Below the pieces are notes generated by a model. It saw nothing but the letters and a program-made list of their open reading frames with translations, was not told where the DNA came from and ran no database searches. From JAJCYL01 sp040222875 (GTDB taxonomy: Bacteria; Bacteroidota; Bacteroidia; Cytophagales; Cyclobacteriaceae), in assembly GCA_040222875.1 (NCBI GenBank), contig JAVKCG010000005.1, positions 333,913 to 397,912 of the forward strand: a stretch of DNA of 64,000 nt. Reading direction: 5' to 3'. Positions 61,377-64,000 of the stretch are shown piece by piece (within the stretch, counting starts at the first letter, position 1; every line of letters starts with the position of its first letter). Position numbers and translations under genes: made by a program.

Positions 61377-61613
61377 TTACTTTACGTTTTCTTCTAAATA
61401 TGAGATGGCCTGACCTACTGTTGCAATATTTTCGGCCTGATCGTCAGGAATGGAAAGATTGAATTCTTTTTCGAATTCCATGATGAGCTCAACAGTATCT
61501 AGAGAATCAGCGCCAAGATCGTTTGTGAAGCTAGCTTCGGGAGTAACTTCTGAATCTTCAACACCCAACTTATCGATAATGATGCTCTTTACTTTTTGTG
61601 CAATTTCTGACAT
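61377..61613 (-). CDS. acpP: Acyl carrier protein
   Basis: 78 residues, acidic four-helix protein. The phosphopantetheine attachment Ser is in the DSL motif of LGADSLDTVELIMEFE (Ser near residue 37). It carries growing fatty acyl chains. It is first gene of acpP-fabF-rnc; the 226-bp region upstream is shared with the divergent IPExxxVDY gene. Confidence 0.98.
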   Translation of the reverse strand: MSEIAQKVKSIIIDKLGVEDSEVTPEASFTNDLGADSLDTVELIMEFEKEFNLSIPDDQAENIATVGQAISYLEENVK

Positions 61614-61839
61614 TTTTTAAACCGTTAGTTAAAAATCTGTGCAAAGAAAGAGATAATGGACAAGATAGTCAAAAAATTTTTGAAGCTTACATAACTCCTT
61701 AAAAATCATTAGATTACGTTGTCAAAAGCGGCAAATTTGAACTTATCGTAACAGCATTATATTAACCCCGAGTATCAATTATTAGATTGCGCTTTTATCC
61801 TAATACGGCATTTGGTTATTTTGTCTTTTAGGGAAGGAT

Positions 61840-62268
61840 TTGAAGAAAACAAAATTACAGGTTGAGTATGATTTTGACTTCATTTTTGTTGGGCTTGTTA
61901 GCTCATCAAAAGAGTATACGCTTGCCTGGCATTTGAATAAAACCCTCCAAGTAAATCTGATTAAACAAGAGGACGTGGTAATCTCCATGTCCAATCAAAA
62001 TCATCTTAGGATAAGCAATTTGTTATTCGAAACTGAAAATAGTGCCCTTAGGCTTTTAGGCAACAGATCCATAGGCGGTAATCAAGATGCAAAGAGCCTG
62101 TTGTTACCAGAATTACCGAATTTCACCCATTTCATCACAATGAAGGATGAATCCGAAACAGTCAATGACCAACAGTTACTAAATAAAATACGCCAGATAA
62201 TTGTAGTTGATTACGCTGCATTAATCGATGCGCTTAAATTAAAAAATAAAGACAATCTAATTTTCTAA
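61840..62268 (+). CDS. IPExxxVDY family protein
   Basis: 142 residues, TTG start supported by a purine-rich AGGGAAGG a few bases upstream. The final third contains LPELPNFTHFI and IIVVDYAALIDALK, and the family is known for sitting between acpP/fabF/rnc and pyk in Bacteroidota, exactly as here. Function unknown. It ends 2 bp before pyk, so the two are co-transcribed. Start choice is moderately certain because an ATG would lose the conserved beginning. Confidence 0.8.
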   Translation: MKKTKLQVEYDFDFIFVGLVSSSKEYTLAWHLNKTLQVNLIKQEDVVISMSNQNHLRISNLLFETENSALRLLGNRSIGGNQDAKSLLLPELPNFTHFITMKDESETVNDQQLLNKIRQIIVVDYAALIDALKLKNKDNLIF

Positions 62269-62270
62269 TA

Positions 62271-63707
62271 ATGAGAAACACCATTTTGTTCAATAGATCA
62301 AAAATCGTAGCCACCGTTGGGCCGGCAAGTAATAATAAGAAAGTGTTAGAGGCTTTATTAAGAGCGGGTGCAGACGTTTTTAGATTAAACTTTTCACATG
62401 GCACACATGAAGACCATCGAAAAGTAATAGAAATGGTAAGGGAATTGAATGATGAGATTGGCACACATATTTGTTTACTCCAAGATCTGCAGGGACCAAA
62501 AATCAGGACTACACTTATAGAAAATGGTGAGGTTGAAATAAAAAGTGGAGACAAACTAAGTATTACAACCCAAGATATAACTGGAAATAATCAAATTATT
62601 GGTACTACCTATCAAGGGCTAACATCTGATGTTACGGTCGGTGATATGATTTTAATCGACGACGGAAAAATCGAGTTGAAGGTAGACAGTGTTAGTGATG
62701 ATACCGTAGAAACAACAATCGTTTATGGGGGATCATTGAAATCTCGAAAAGGTATTAATCTACCTATGTCAAAAGTTTCTGCACCTTCTCTAACGCCAAA
62801 AGATGAAGAAGATCTTGAGTTTGGTTTAGCAAATAATGTTGAGTGGGTTGCCTTGTCTTTTGTAAGAAAAGCAGAGGACATTATTACCCTTCGCAATCGC
62901 ATTGATGCCGCTGGAAGGGATACCAAAATCGTTGCAAAAATTGAAAAGCCGGAAGCACTTGAGAATATGGATGCAATTATTGAAGCGACGGATGCAGTAA
63001 TGGTGGCGAGGGGAGATTTGGGCGTTGAAATACCAATGGAAGATGTGCCTATTGTACAAAAATTATTAGTACGGAAATGCAATGAAAAGGGCATTCCGGT
63101 TATTATAGCTACACAAATGATGGAGAGCATGATTGAGAACCCTCGTCCTACAAGGGCAGAAACGAATGACATCGCTAATGCTGTAATGGACGGCGCCGAT
63201 GCTTTGATGCTCTCTGCTGAATCAGCCTCAGGAAAATACCCAGTCGAATCAGTAAAGAGCATGGCAAAAACAATAAAATCGGTTGAGGCTGCCTCTGAAT
63301 CCATTTACAATAAATTCAGAAAGATTCCGGATGAGTCAGTAAGCTTCATTCATGACAAATTAGTTAGAGCAGCCTGTCGATTGAGCAATGCAGTTAATGC
63401 TAAAGCAATTGTTGGCTTGAGCCAATCTGGTTATACAGGCGTGAGTTTGGCAATGAATCGGCCAATGTCAGATATTTTCATTTTTACTCGGAATAAAAGG
63501 CTACTTACACAAATGAATCTTTTTTGGGGAATCCGTGGGTTTTATTTTGATGAAAAAGATAGCATTGATGATACTTTAGATCAAGTAGAGCAAATTTTGA
63601 TTGAAGCTGGGCACCTCGAGAAAGGCGATGTATATGTCAGCACCGGCGCCATGCCACTTCATTGGAAAGGCAAAACCAACATGCTGAAAATCAAGCAGGT
63701 TGAATGA
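62271..63707 (+). CDS. pyk: Pyruvate kinase
   Basis: 478 residues, full length. The product begins RSKIVATVGPASNN. The ADP/PEP site regions are FRLNFSHGTHEDH and the active-site signature IVAKIEKPEALENM with catalytic Lys; PVIIATQMMESMIENPRPTRAE and DGADALMLSAESASGKYP follow. The C-terminal allosteric domain (about 350-478) is intact. It makes pyruvate and ATP in the last step of glycolysis. Confidence 0.98.
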   Translation: MRNTILFNRSKIVATVGPASNNKKVLEALLRAGADVFRLNFSHGTHEDHRKVIEMVRELNDEIGTHICLLQDLQGPKIRTTLIENGEVEIKSGDKLSITTQDITGNNQIIGTTYQGLTSDVTVGDMILIDDGKIELKVDSVSDDTVETTIVYGGSLKSRKGINLPMSKVSAPSLTPKDEEDLEFGLANNVEWVALSFVRKAEDIITLRNRIDAAGRDTKIVAKIEKPEALENMDAIIEATDAVMVARGDLGVEIPMEDVPIVQKLLVRKCNEKGIPVIIATQMMESMIENPRPTRAETNDIANAVMDGADALMLSAESASGKYPVESVKSMAKTIKSVEAASESIYNKFRKIPDESVSFIHDKLVRAACRLSNAVNAKAIVGLSQSGYTGVSLAMNRPMSDIFIFTRNKRLLTQMNLFWGIRGFYFDEKDSIDDTLDQVEQILIEAGHLEKGDVYVSTGAMPLHWKGKTNMLKIKQVE

Positions 63708-63866
63708 TATCTAAATGTAATCCTCGTCGATTTCTTGTCAAAAGAATCTGGAGGAGTATTTACAATTACACTCCTGGCACCTTGTAGTCAATAGTTGGAT
63801 GCAGTTTAGACCCCTTTAATCATAATTGAATCAATCCTAACTCCCCACGAGTTAGCCTATAACGAA

Positions 63867-63888
63867 AAAAGCCCCGATGTGGGGCTTT
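63867..63888 (-). terminator. rRNA operon terminator
   Basis: On the minus strand, AAAGCCCC, a 5-base loop, GGGGCTTT and a T-run (plus-strand 63865-63870 is all A). It lies 15 bp after the end of the 5S gene on the minus strand and is well placed to end the rRNA transcript. Confidence 0.85.
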
Positions 63889-63903
63889 AAGAAAAAGTAA
63901 TAA

Positions 63904-64000
<97 letters not shown>

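Noticed and set aside
61614..61839. Small RNA or riboswitch between acpP and the IPExxxVDY gene
   Set aside because: AT-rich 226-bp divergent promoter region without a stable hairpin, conserved aptamer block or clear promoter match.
63708..63866. Small gene between pyk and the rRNA terminator
   Set aside because: No open frame with coding character and no RNA structure recognised in this stretch.

Overview
The window is a stretch of chromosome from a member of the Bacteroidota, most likely a marine or gliding Cytophagales-type bacterium. The evidence is type IX secretion (a PorQ-like protein, a PorE-like protein and a cargo protein with a type A sorting domain), a giant hybrid two-component sensor with Reg_prop propellers, a TonB-dependent receptor under a TPP riboswitch, promoters of the Bacteroidota form TTTG-N19-TAnnTTTG, an IPExxxVDY-family gene next to pyk, and few Shine-Dalgarno sequences. 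Base composition by eye is moderately AT-rich. The species cannot be named from the sequence alone.

Layout. 1-4.4 kb: a PAS histidine kinase, an NtrC-type regulator and a lone receiver (minus strand), then a small GIY-YIG-like protein and an FNT-family channel. 4.5-11.5 kb: a PcrA/UvrD helicase, two tiny genes, a histidine kinase, atpD-atpC, and an RluA-type pseudouridine synthase with a small membrane protein. 11.7-30 kb is the accessory-looking signalling and surface region: a membrane 7TM sensor with a DNA-binding tail, a TPR hybrid kinase, a 1747-residue Ig-repeat surface protein, a giant HTCS regulator, a 14-repeat WD40 protein and a metzincin-like lipoprotein. 30-37 kb: a lon-porQ-hslU operon and a PorE-like OmpA protein. 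37-46.7 kb: CDGSH and DUF2520 genes, then the thiamine uptake locus (TPP riboswitch, TonB receptor, NadR-like kinase, PnuC/PnuT transporter). The kinase and transporter of that locus are separated by about 4.9 kb of plus-strand, AT-richer genes: two orphan antitoxin-like regulators, a nuclease-RecQ fusion helicase and a membrane-anchored coiled-coil protein. 46.8-64 kb is housekeeping: guaB, dnaK, HIT, greA, an overlapping plsC-gatC-TPR-SDR operon, nadE, acpP-fabF-rnc, pyk, and the 3' part of a 5S rRNA gene whose rRNA operon lies beyond the right edge.

How it fits together. Surface biology (T9SS parts, sorted cargo, HTCS) and protein quality control (Lon, HslU, DnaK) are mixed in one region. 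The lon and dnaK upstream regions share a near-identical 13-bp palindrome. Thiamine import appears complete: outer membrane receptor, inner membrane transporter and a trapping kinase, with the receptor controlled by TPP. The best candidate for an undescribed system is the nuclease-RecQ helicase plus its overlapping coiled-coil membrane partner at 41993-46034. The best genome-history puzzle is the WD40 gene at 26518-28902, which seems to have lost a caspase domain and ends exactly at a fragment of a second copy of the neighbouring metallopeptidase gene.
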